DNA from: Azadirachta indica | Lineage: Eukaryota; Streptophyta; Magnoliopsida; Sapindales; Meliaceae | Length of the DNA: 64,000 nucleotides | Direction of reading: 5' to 3' | NCBI GenBank assembly: GCA_022749755.1 | Contig: CM040444.1 | Span: forward strand, 3,785,009-3,849,008 | Shown: in pieces, positions 19,651 through 30,365 of the stretch | Numbering within the stretch: position 1 is the first letter of the stretch | Layout of the letters: every line of letters starts with the position of its first letter | Notes under the pieces: model-generated | The model's input: the letters and a program-made list of their open reading frames with translations, nothing else | Told to the model about the DNA's origin: nothing | The model's database searches: none | Position numbers and translations under genes: made by a program

Positions 19651-21306
19651 ATTTACTAGAGATATTAATTGATACCGGAGAACATGATAGTTAAAGAAGA
19701 GTTTAACTTGACCTTTTGGTGGGAACGTTCGTTGTTATCTCTCTTTTATTTTCCGTTTGCAGGGTAAGTGTGTTTTTTGGTTTTAATAGAAAAAACAAAG
19801 TAGACTAAGTAATTACTTTTGAGCATGATCAAACGGCGAAATAGAAGCAAAAGATTATCAACACCGCTCTCTTGGCGACGAATAAAAAATTTAACCTACA
19901 TGCCACAAATAAAATAAATAAATAAATAAATAACTAAATAAATAAACATGTACACACTTGCACATATTTCTAAAGCCATCAAAGGGATTTTCAAATCCCC
20001 ACGTAAAAACTTTATTTGGTCAAAGGAGAAACACCGTGCAACATGAAGAACGAGATACAAAATTGGGCTACAAAGTCCCTACAAAGGAAGGGCAGATTAC
20101 GTTTTATTTTCTTTTACTATAATCGCGCTCAATCACAAATTTCTCCAAAATCAAAGATTTGCTGACAAAATTTCGTAATTCTAGGTTTTATACTGCATGT
20201 GGGTTTATAAATTTTCAAAATTCTATTAAAGTCACCATTAATTATAGCAAACCAATCTTTACCCGCTGTTGTTACTCTTTATCTTCTAAACAATAATATG
20301 CAAGGGGCCAATTTTTATATTCCAAAAGAAAATAAATAGAATACAGATCTCTCGAAAAGGTTGTATAGATTTTATCTAATTAAATTCAAATAAATTTTTG
20401 TTGATGATATCAAATTAAATTTAATCAATATTTTCAATAAAAAAATATATTTTTTTTATATATTGTTAAAAATTATATATATATATAATATAATATTAAA
20501 AATAAATTTACAAATCGCTTACTAAAATTTATGAACTAAACAATTCTTTATTAGAATAGCATAAATCTACAAAAAATTCTCTACTAGAATTAAAGTGACT
20601 ATTGTTTGATCATCATAAAAGGATTTTAGGAAATATTATTATATTATATAAAATATATACCCATCAAATTATGTAAAGGAGAAAAATAAGTTCTTATCAT
20701 TCAAGAAATCAATATAGTAAAATTAATGCTTGAAAACTCATCGTTTCAGTTGCCTCGCATTGAGCCTTTCACTCTTAAGGATTAATTGACAATATTTGAC
20801 ATTTTTTTATTACATATTTATCAAAGACTAGTTTGATATTAATTCATAAGTTCTTCACAGTGACTATATTCTGCCGGATTTGTGCGCCAAAGGTCTTCCT
20901 TGATTTAAGGAATTTCATATCTTTGTCTTCAAAGGGCACGAAGGTGATAAACTCGAAGTAACTAATTAAATTATGACTTGCTACCTGTTTACTTTTTGAG
21001 TGCTAAATTTGGATACACTTTAAAAAAAAAAAAATCTAATAAAGAAGATTGAAAAAGAAATTTGGAAATCTTGGTTGCACAAAAATATTCCTACCCGCGG
21101 AATAAAAGCAGAATAAAAGGGCTATATGAAGTCAACAAAATAATAATAACAACAAAAAAAAAAAAAATGGAGGAAAAGGAGGAGAAATTAGGGAAGAAAG
21201 AAATTCTTGGCTTATGTGAACATGTGAAAGCAAGGAGAAATTGGGGATCAAGCTGAAATGTCTTTGGAAAACTCAACAACTAATCAAGAATTTCTTTTAT
21301 TAAGAT
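19651..21306. other. Intergenic DNA upstream of array gene 1
   Basis: No gene. The segment 19840-20280 (AGCAAAAGATTATCA, ACCTACATGCCAC, TTCTAGGTTTTATA) is related to 40750-41010 upstream of array gene 3. The segment 21055-21300 is related to 32505-32705 and partly to 49240-49290. It is therefore part of the duplicated flank of the array. Confidence 0.5.
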
Positions 21307-21586
21307 AAGGAGATTAATAGGTTGCAAAAGTATTGCCAAATACAAATTTTAGTCTTGAGAACTTTAAAATATTAATTTATTAATATTAATTTATAAATTA
21401 TAAATAAATTTAATTTATAAATAAAATATATTATAATAAGATATTTATAATTATTATATTGTAGTTATAATGTATTAATAAATATTTAATTAATGCGTTA
21501 TAAAATAGTACTTACTGTAAATATTTCCAAATTCTCAAGTCTAAAATTTGTATTTGGCAATACTTTTGAAACCTATTAGTCTCCTT
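21307..21586. mobile_element. 280-bp MITE with 55-60 bp terminal inverted repeats
   Basis: The left arm AAGGAGATTAATAGGTT... (21307-21364) is matched by the inverted right arm ending CTATTAGTCTCCTT (about 21530-21586). Both include CAAAAGTATTGCC and the complement of CTAAAATTTGTATTTGG. The centre is pure AT. It has no coding capacity. The target duplication is unclear, so the superfamily is not assigned. Confidence 0.75.
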
Positions 21587-21619
21587 TTCTTACTTAAAAA
21601 AAAATCTTGATTAATTATT

Positions 21620-21864
21620 AGAATTACAGGGCTTGTGGGATAGATGTACAGTGATGAGCGATCAGGTAGGGTCCGCATGGGGAACAACCCTCTGGGATTC
21701 AAGTGTTTCAAAGTAATAGTCCTTAACCCTTATCTTTATTCGTAAGAGCTTCCGAAATTTCCTTCTATTATTTGGAAACACTTGATTCCCAGTGGGTTGT
21801 TCCCCAGGAGGACCCTACCTGATCCCTCATCAGTATATATTTATCCCACAAGCCCTGTAATTCT
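21620..21864. repeat. Inverted repeat with 93-94 bp arms in array gene 1 promoter
   Basis: The left arm 21620-21712 is the reverse complement of the right arm 21771-21864 at about 89 percent, with a 58-base spacer holding the conserved TTCCGAAATTTCC block. Shared cores include ATCAGGTAGGGTCC, GGGGAACAACCC and TTACAGGGCTTGTGGGAT. The right arm contains the TATA box of gene 1 and ends 34 bases before its ATG. Other array promoters lack this structure. Confidence 0.9.
21746..21844 (+). promoter_or_regulatory. Core promoter of array gene 1
   Basis: Block GAGCTTCCGAAATTTCCTTC (21746-21765) is shared with the other array promoters; TATA-like AGTATATATTTAT lies at 21832-21844. In the other copies the block lies 25-40 bases before the TATA box. 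Here the gap is about 65 because of the inverted-repeat sequence. Confidence 0.55.
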
Positions 21865-21898
21865 CATTCATTTGGGAAGTTCAAGAAACCAAACAAAG

Positions 21899-22530
21899 AT
21901 GCAAATCTGCAGCTGCGACTGTTGTTTTCAAAACCCTTCGAGGTCAGTACATACATTTATTTATTTATTTAGGGTGTGTTGGTTTCTAATTAATTACTTT
22001 GTTCCTGATCCATGGCACTTTTGTATACATGCAGTGAGCAGCAGCATTTCATTTCTTCCTGGACGACGTCATATCCTAGTATTTTCGGGTTTCTGATTCC
22101 GGCGCTCATCGGTGTCATGGGTGCGAATGTTCAAGGCGCAGCTGATCCACTGTTTGCAACACATAAAATACGTATCTGCTCTTTTCTTCTAGCCATGGTG
22201 GCCTACTGCGGTGCGTATGCGGCTGACGTGAAGCACTCTCGACGTGGTCGAGCAAATTCCTCTTTCTGGCGTCTTGTTGCTGTTATATTTGGATCACTTT
22301 CTTCAGTGTCGTTGGTCTCTACCTTCGCTGAATGCACTGTTGGTAATATCATTTTATTCACTGCATGGATATTTGCAGGTATCATAATTTTTATCTACCA
22401 ATATGGCAAATTATTTATGGTTGCTTTACGTTGGCTTTGCTACGATATCTTAAAGCCATTTTTCTCCAAGATTTTCGATTTGTTTCAAGGTGAAAACATG
22501 GACACTCAGCAGCAGTTGCCGCCTGTCTAA
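21899..22530 (+). CDS. Array gene 1: Cys-rich N-terminus, four-helix membrane protein
   Basis: Function unknown; no family recognised. Exon 1 is 21899-21942 (44 nt) and exon 2 is 22035-22530, joined by AG/GTCAGT and TGCAG. The protein has 179 aa. The start is supported by the same ATG, frame and donor in four sister genes. Residues 1-14 carry Cys 4, 6, 8 and 9. Predicted membrane helices lie at about 31-50, 62-79, 93-112 and 117-136. A basic loop (K81 to R87) between helices 2 and 3 suggests both termini face the cytosol. An amphipathic C-terminal stretch (RWLCYDILKPFF) and the tail QLPPV follow. A family signature, NVQGAA-PLFATHK, lies at 46-59. It differs from its sisters by one missing residue before Phe92 and an extra residue near Trp24. 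It is the only copy with the promoter inverted repeat. The Cys cluster could be S-acylated or bind metal (inference). Confidence 0.8.
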
Positions 22531-22549
22531 GAGTTCACCTTTCAATGAC

Positions 22550-22555
22550 AATAAA
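22550..22555 (+). terminator. Polyadenylation signal of array gene 1
   Basis: AATAAA in GACAATAAAATTC, a context also found after genes 3, 4 and 6. Here it lies about 20 bases after the stop instead of about 180-230, so gene 1 has lost most of the family 3'UTR. Confidence 0.6.
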
Positions 22556-22593
22556 ATTCTTGTATGTTTTGTATCCTATTCTCAGAAAATTTA

Positions 22594-22663
22594 ACTTTTG
22601 TGGAGTCGTATTCACAAAAAAAAAAAAAAAAAAGAAAGAAAGAGAGAGACTTTTGTGGAGTCG
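22594..22663. repeat. 15-bp direct repeat flanking a poly(A)-rich 40-bp insert
   Basis: ACTTTTGTGGAGTCG occurs at 22594-22608 and 22649-22663. Between them are TATTCAC, a run of A, and GAAAGAAAGAGAGAG. Gene 6's flank has a single related copy (TTTTTGTGGAGTC near 63911). This looks like a target duplication around a poly(A) insert. Confidence 0.65.
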
Positions 22664-25148
22664 GTCAACTTACTTTCTACCACTGTCCGCAGGCTGTAGG
22701 AGCAGCGCTCTCTATTGCTCTGCTTGAATTTCTTTCTTTTAAAAAAAAAAAAATGGAAAATCTACGCTTTCGATAAATAAGTAATTAATTAATTTTAAAA
22801 AATGATAATCAATACAAATCTAAAGATTAGAAAATTGTTGGCGCACGTGCTGTAGTGTAATTCACGACAATTAACGTTTGACGGCTGCTTGAAATACACG
22901 TGTCAATTTGAGACGAACAAGAGTTATACATGTCATTTAATAACGACACAATGATTGCATGAGAACATAGGTACCAGATGAAAGCGGTAAAAATCATCAA
23001 GTTCAGTTTGATCTAAGGGAATGGACGATGGAGATTCACCCGAGCATAACCAATAAATACCACCTGGACGACGAATCTGAAGATCGATAACGGATTTATG
23101 GTTAGAAAATTCAACCTGTTCGGGCACAACTGTTTGCATTTCCTCGTTATTTTTTATTTTTAAGCGTTAAAGTCATTTTACGTATAGGGTAAGGCAATGT
23201 CTATTTTATCGTTATTTTTTTAAAACCAAACGCAAATTTAAGGAAAATGACGTTACTGAGTCATTCAAAGCATTTAAGGCCTTTTTTCTGTATTTATATT
23301 TTTCTGTATAAAAATTTAAGGAAAAATTTTTATATGAAAATGAATGAATTTAAGAATTCGAAGCTTTTTTATTAATATTTTTATTAAATTTTATTAGTCG
23401 ACTAAAGAATTATAAATTAATTTAATTTTTATTCTAAGAAATAAGAACTAAATTACATTAAAAGGGTGGTATGTGTTAGCTTTTACAAACGATTTTATAT
23501 ACGTTATTTTCACAAACCTGAGGCGAGGTATGTGACAATACACCTTACTCTAAACAAAACCATTTTCCTTCTTCCTTTTGTTCATGGCCAGTATCAAAAA
23601 TTCCCTTTTCAATAAAATATATTTACAAAAATTAATGGAAACCAAATCCTTTCCAAATTACAATATAACCATTATTTAAATCTCAAATCCTTGGAACTGA
23701 ATCAACCAACATAATGTGAAATGATACTTTTATCATGAATGATAAAGTAAATTATGAACAATTTGCTTAATACATGGGCTAGAAATCTCATTCTTATTTG
23801 AATAATAATAAGGTTTATATCAAAACTTGTGACCTAATATTAATGAATGAACTTTTCTAAAAATTTGAATACACAAATTGAAAAACGTAGTGTTACTATA
23901 TATAATACATCAATAATTACTAATCACATGAAACAAATAACAACAGTTTAGCAATATTATAGTCTACTTTTCATGTGTGAAGAAAACAAACAATACAAAA
24001 TCAAATGTATTGTTAAAATGATTAATACCAAGAAAAATCCAAAATTCACAAAACCTATTAAATGAGAAATTATTTCTAGCCCCTTTAAGAATTGGAGAAA
24101 AAACAAGTATATTCTTAGTCAAAAATTTTCATCGATTGTGTGAATAAATTTTTAAAGTGTATTATAATAGTAATTATATTATATATATAATATGTAATAT
24201 TAAAAAATAAAAATGTACTAGTATGAAGGTGTGATCCCAAGTATTTACAAACAACAAACTTTACCAACACAACAACTTTTATAAAATGATATATGCTCAT
24301 ACGGCCATTGAATTTAAAGAAAGGCCATTGGATCCCAAGTATTTACAAGTATTGGTCATTTTTGTTAAATTTTCACAAGGTATTGGATCAAACAAATGCC
24401 CAAATGTCTAGTAAATTTTGGGTCAAAACAAAAGGCTTCAATTAAGCATTTTAAATTAATTTATCATTGTTATCATAATAACCTTTAGGCTTCAATTAAG
24501 TAAGCATTTTGTTTCCAAAAAAAAAAAAAGTAAGCATTTTGAATTGATTTATCATTGTTATCGTAATAACTTTTTTGGAAAATATATATATAAATTTACT
24601 TTATGAAACACAGGATCGTAAACTAATTACGTAGATAAACATGGATAAATTAATATTAAGTAAACACAAATAGAATATTATGTCCAAGTACACATATATC
24701 GTACTGTGTATAATTAAATTCTATTCTTTATCGATCATTTATAATCGTAATTTAAAACTAAGTAAAAAAATATCTATATTCTTAATAGATTTATTAAACA
24801 ATTCCCTATAGCAAAAAATTTTGTGCGCATGCAATGACGATGAAAAAATCATAAAAGTTAAATATTATTAGTTGTTCAACAAATTTATAAGAGTTGACAA
24901 AAATATTGGATTAGTTTGGATCGATTTGGTTTAACTTTTATAGTCTCTTCATTTTAATAAGTTCAAACAATTTCTTATACTATTTGTATATTATTAAATT
25001 TAAATACATTTAATGAAATTAAATTTAATATGTAATTAATACATATTTAATGTTTCATAATTAATGCATTTATGAAATATAATTTTAACTGTTGAAAGTG
25101 CATCTATCTAATAGATGGTTTGAAAATGATGTAAAGAATTGTATAATA

Positions 25149-25187
<39 letters not shown>

Positions 25188-25286
25188 AATGATAAATGAT
25201 CCATTAAGATTACAAATATTCTTACATCATTTTATAAAATACATATTGAGTTAGAGAATGCTGAGCTCATAATATCAGTTGGTATA
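22664..25286. other. Downstream flank of array gene 1 and intergenic DNA
   Basis: 22675-22737 is a GC-richer block (GGCTGTAGGAGCAGCGCTC) that recurs after genes 2 (37230-37270) and 6 (63950-63980). 22870-23130 is related to 37380-37620. 24330-24620 is related to 31070-31260 and 56880-57060, with a local duplication of AAGCATTTT...TTATCATTGTTATC. (CT)n(AT)n lies at 25149-25187. No gene was recognised; an antisense frame at 22933-23139 is not conserved in the related flank. Confidence 0.5.
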
Positions 25287-26460
25287 TGTTGAGCTGGAAA
25301 TACCAGCTGAAGACTCAGTAAGTTAGAATGCTATTACAATTTTGTTGTTTTTCTGCTCAAAAGTTTGTTACGAGACATTTTTTTTTATTGTATTCTGGAA
25401 TGCTGTAGACTCTATATAAATACTCAGCCTTTATACAATACTTCTAGATTCCAAGATCTATTCTTAAAAAATCTTTTCTATAAATTTTCCGTTATTTTCT
25501 TGGTTACCAAACACTTCTTTCTTCACATATTCTCAGTTTCTCACTGGGTATTAGACATAAAATGGCCACTTCTAATCTTTCCTATACTAATCTTCCATCT
25601 AATACCTCTTTTTTTTTTTTTGTTACAACCAAGTTAGATGGAAACAATTATCTCATTTGAAAATCTCTAGTTTTTCCCTCGATCTATGGTAATGGCTTAG
25701 ACGACTTCATTAATGGTGAAAGATCTATGCCAGATCATTTTGTCTATGGTGGATCTAATGGTCAGATGATTGAAAATCCTGAGTTTAGTGTTTGGTAAAG
25801 ACAAGATCAATTGCTCTTAGGATGATGTAGATCTTAGTAATTGATACAATTCTAAGTCTTGTGCTTGAATGTAAAACATCATTTGATGCTTGTAAGGCTC
25901 TCGAGGGGTAGTTTGGATCTCAGTCAAAGGCAAAGATTCTTTAGCTTCTATTTCAACTATAAACAGCAAAGAAAGAATCTCTCTCAATTGTTGACTTTTT
26001 TAAAGTAAAGACAATTTAGCTGTTGTTAGAGCCCTTATTTTTGTAACGATTTGATACTTTACTTACTCGAGGGCCTAGATGCTGAAGAAAATTGAGGCAA
26101 TCTAACTTTACATACATGATGTACATACAAGTCTTTTAAGTTATGAGTGTAGGTTAGAGCAACAGAACTCAATTTGTTGCAACTAATATGCAAGGTAACT
26201 ATGCAGCTAATTACGCATAGAAAAATCCTTTTCAGGGAAAAAAAGGAGGGAATAACGGTGATAATTACAGTAATCAAGGAGTTAATTTTGGATTTCATGG
26301 TGGGGGCAGAGGAATAGGTATTAGTTTTGGATTTCATGATAGAGGCAAAGGAAACATTCAAGGAATTTGGAATGGTTTTGGAGGCAGAGGAAACAATCAA
26401 GAAAATGTTGGGAGGATTAATATTATTATTAATGGTGGTGTATCTTGTTAATTTTCTGAT
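25287..26460 (+). mobile_element. Decayed Ty1/copia retrotransposon 5' end (LTR plus gag)
   Basis: A putative LTR at 25287-25543 begins TGTTGAGC and ends CTCA, with TATAAATACTC inside. It is followed by TGGGTATTAGAC, a decayed version of the TGGTATCAGAGC primer-binding site. A gag-like frame starts at the ATG at 25562. It shows the copia gag landmark KLDGNNYLI followed by a stop where Trp is expected, then NGLDDFI. Further stops and frameshifts follow, ending in a Gly/Asn-rich part (26240-26420). There is no integrase, reverse transcriptase or 3' LTR, so this is a truncated dead copy. Confidence 0.75.
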
Positions 26461-27599
26461 GCAAGCTATCGATGGCAGAATTCAGTGTATTTCTGTTTAT
26501 GGTAAAAATAATTATTTTTACTGGAATTATAGGCATAATTAGAGTAGTCGATTTGACTTTGAAAGAAGCTTATAATCAAACCATTTTATAAGTGCATATA
26601 TAAAATAAAAACCCAATTATAAAAAAAAATTAATATTATATATATATATACACACATACACGAATGAAATGAGATGTATAAATACAAAGTGTATAATAAA
26701 ACAAAATATATAAATACATATAAATCCAACTGCTTTGGGCTGCATGCATTCGCATGTTTCTTGTACATAATTGATGCTTCTTCTTCCTCATCTTCTGGAA
26801 GGTATCCAAAACTGATTTAATTTACATACAAAACAAACAAACAAAGAATCAACAAACCAACAACACCCATGTTATGTTTTTTAGTTAGTTTCAGAAATCG
26901 AAATAATAAATGAAATCCTAATTCCCAGATGAATGAATAATATTATTGACGAAGAGAATGAAATTAATTCAATATTATTTAATTTTATATAACAAAGAAA
27001 ATATATATGTTTATGTATTCCGACCAGAAACGACATCGCTCTCATACCCATTATCATCCATTTCATAGATACCCTCTATTTGCCCCACAATGCACGTATT
27101 CAGAACGCCTATTTGCTTTCTTTATTCATCCAAGCTCTGCGTTTTATGATTGCTCATTTAGAAAAAAAAATTAATTTTCAAATATATATGTATATATAAT
27201 ATTTAATTTGATATATATATATATATATATATATAGATGTTGTTGAAGAAATATTGTAGTCCCGCGAATTGCAGTGTTGTGTTAGATCTTCGTTGGAACT
27301 CTATCAATGCTCCTCAACGCAAGAAATCTAGTGTATCTTCTCTACATTGCATCCTTATTTTCATTTGCAGCTAATATATATTTATGTACTATTTTTTTTT
27401 TAAAATAAAGTTCACATCTTTTCTTTAAATATAAATATTAAATATTAATTGATAGGACGTACCAAGTCCTACTAAGAGCTAACTCAGAATTTGCCCTACG
27501 TCACCTCTCAGACAAGGTAAATGTCATTTTCCCTCTTCTAATAAAGTAGTCTGGTCTTATCTCCTCTTATCTTCTCACTCTGTTTGGTCTTCAATCAAA
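26461..27599. other. Intergenic DNA upstream of the CYP72A gene
   Basis: AT-rich, with (TA)n at about 27205-27236. Two short minus-strand open stretches have coding-like composition (about 26720-26810 and 27010-27110) but there is no assignable gene. The segment 27440-27599 is the likely CYP72A promoter and leader; no clear TATA box is assignable. Confidence 0.4.
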
Positions 27600-30365
27600 A
27601 TGGGGATTTCATCAGTTTGGTCCATGGCTTTCTCCTTTGCTTTTGCGACCATTATTCTAGCAATATATGCGTGGAAGATACTGAATTGGATATGGTTAAA
27701 GCCGAAGAAGGTAGAAAAGTTGCTTAGACAGCAGGGTTTCTCCGGCAGCTCCTACAAACTCTTTCATGGAGACGCCAAAGAGATTTCCAGAATGAACGAA
27801 GAAGCATCAAGCAGACCCATCCCCGTTTCCGACAACATAACGTCACGGATTCTGCCGTTCGAGCATCATATTATCAGCAAATACGGTACGTATGTCGATC
27901 CCTTAAATCCTTCGTTTGCAAATGGTACGTACGGCACAAAATACTTGCTTTTAAATTCTTCGTACATGATCCTTCCTCTGATTAGTGAGGTTTTAGGATC
28001 AACGATCGATCTTCTTGCTTGTTAATTAGCTTGTGTTTTCCATTTAATTTGAAGAATTATCAAACAGGTTCCCCACTTTGACCGGCAGTAGAAAAAGACA
28101 CAACAACTTTTATCTTCTGTAGGCGTAGAGTCATGACTCATGAGATAAAGCTTATCTTTTGTCTCTTCGTGTGCATCATGGACCTGTCTGTTTGTCTGCA
28201 AATTGATGGATTATATATCACTGCCCCAATAAAGGCGTTGCCCACCAAAATTTTCTTTTTAATTGTGAAAATTACGTAAAAAATTCTATACAAGCAGTGT
28301 TTTGATTGTCTATAATTATTACATAATCCAACTTTTTTTGTATCATTTGAGGTTGAGGACTAGTATGTACCATACAAAAATTTTCTTTTAATTTAATATT
28401 GCACAAAGACTTTCCTGAGGCAGAGCTTTCTTAGGGCTTGAGAGGTCTCAATACGTACCCAACAGAAATTACCTGAAAAATAAAAAATACAACAGCTTTT
28501 TACAATTAATCCTAATTAAAATAACCCAAAAAGAACTAGGGATTGTTAATTTAACTAGTATGAACTTTTGATACAAGATGCTTGGAATATGAATCCTACA
28601 CCTAGTTGACATTTATGTATCTTGAGCATGATTTAAAGATGTTGAAATTTATACTTTTTTAGAAATTAAATAATAACAGAGACCAAAATTAGATATTAAT
28701 TGATTAATTTTTGAAAAGTTCAGGCAAGAATTCCTTTATGTGGATTGGTCCAACACCAAGCATATTCATCACAGATCCTAGTTTCATCAGAGAGATTTTC
28801 TGTAAGCATGAAATCTTTCAAAAATTCCGGAGAAACCCTCTTTCCAGGCTGTTTATTAATGGGATGGTCATGTACGAGGGTGAGCAATGGTTTAAAGTTA
28901 GAAATATTGCCAACCCAGCTTTCCATCTCGATAAGTTAAAGGTTTAATTCTATCCCTAAGCTTCATTTCACACACACACACACACGCACACAAAAAAACA
29001 CACATATAATCTATAAATTATTTGCTACATATAAATCATATACTTCACTCACTTAACTTTTTCTTCCATTACAGGATATGTTACCTCAATTTTATACAAG
29101 TTGTAGCGACATGGTGGAAAAATGGAAGACGATAGTCTCAGAAAAAGAATCATGTGAGTTAGATGTATGGCCTCATATGCAAACTTTGACAGCCGATGTG
29201 ATTTCTCGGACAGCATTTGGCAGCAACTTTGAAGAGGGAAGACAAATATTTGAACTCCTCAGAGAGCAACTTCGTCTATCTGTTGAATCTTTACAGTATG
29301 CTTACATTCCAGGATGGAGGTAATGTATTAATTCTAACTTCAATTAGTTTTTATTTAGTGTTTTCAATATATTTGATTGTGTTACCGAGCAAGGATGTAA
29401 AATTTCAAGTGCTTTTCAAGCAAGCATGATAAAATATCATAGAGGATTTTTTTAACTGAAGACTGCTTTTATTAATTTGACACGGAAAAGATAGCATTTT
29501 GACCTAAATACACCTTCACAAACTAAATTTTATCTACTCTTGGGCAATTTTTATCTGCAGGTTTTTGCCTACTGCAACAAAGAGAAAATTAAAAGACAAT
29601 TATAATAAATTGCAAAAATTGATTAAAGGTATCATAAATAAAAGAGAAGAGGCACTGAAAATTGGAAAAGCTAGAAAAGATGACTTGTTGGGTCTATTAA
29701 TGGAATCAAATTACAAAGCAGCTCAACAAAAAGAAGCTGGAATGAGTCTCCAAGAGGTTATTGAGGAATGCAGGTTATTTTATATTGCTGGGCAGGAGAC
29801 TACTGCATCTTTACTTGTATGGACAATGGTTTTGTTAACTATTCATCCACATTGGCAAGAGCGCGCAAGGGAAGAAGTTTTTCAAGTTTTAGGGAGTCAA
29901 GTCCCCAAATTTGATGATCTGAACAAGTTGAAAGTGGTGACCCAAATTCTATACGAGGTACTCAGATTATACCCACCAGCAGCTATGCTTACCCGAATCA
30001 ATGTGAAGGAAACAAAGCTAGGAGAAATTGTTCTACCACCTGGAATCGTCTTGTTATTACCAATAATCATAGTTCATCAAGATCCAGAATATTGGGGTGA
30101 TGATGCAGAAGAGTTCAACCCAGGGAGATTTTCCGAAGGCATTTCAAAGGCAACAAAGAACAATCAAGTCGCATTATTCCCATTCACCTGGGGTCCTCGA
30201 ATCTGCATTGGACAAAACTTTGCACTTATGGAAGCAAAACTGGCATTGGCAATGATTCTGCAAAATTTCTCTTTCCAACTTTCCCCGACTTATATCCATG
30301 CTCCTGCTCGCAGGTTAACTCTATATCCCCAGCATGGTGCCCATATTATTCTACACAAAATTTAG
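27600..30365 (+). CDS. CYP72A: Cytochrome P450, CYP72A subfamily (4 exons)
   Basis: A membrane-anchored haem monooxygenase of the ER; CYP72A members oxidise terpenoids such as triterpenes, secologanin precursors or gibberellins. The substrate here is unknown. Exons 27600-27885, 28724-28941, 29075-29319 and 29561-30365 have GT/AG borders and total 1,554 nt (517 aa), the normal family length. Seen: N-terminal anchor (about 10-30) followed by the CYP72-typical ILNWIWLKPKKVEKLLRQQG; I-helix AGQETT (326-331); ExxR as EVLR (382-385); haem loop FTWGPRICIG (458-467) with Cys465. The PERF motif reads PGRF (437-440), with Glu replaced by Gly. Conserved VISRTAFGSNFEEG and IPGWRFLPT support the subfamily call. 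A second donor-like GGTACGTAC lies about 37 bases into intron 1. No lesion; likely functional unless the PGRF change matters. It lies between array genes 1 and 2. Confidence 0.93.

Noticed and set aside
22203..22385. Minus-strand frame over array gene 1 (similar one at 63362-63547)
   Set aside because: Antisense shadow of the conserved array exon; it exists only because the sense codons are conserved.
22933..23139. 68-codon antisense frame with good codon composition downstream of gene 1
   Set aside because: The related flank after gene 2 (37380-37620) carries indels that break the frame, so it is more likely non-coding flank.
25149..25187. Regular CT/AT repeat considered as CRISPR-like or satellite array
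   Set aside because: Plain dinucleotide microsatellite without unique spacers; several similar tracts occur in the window.
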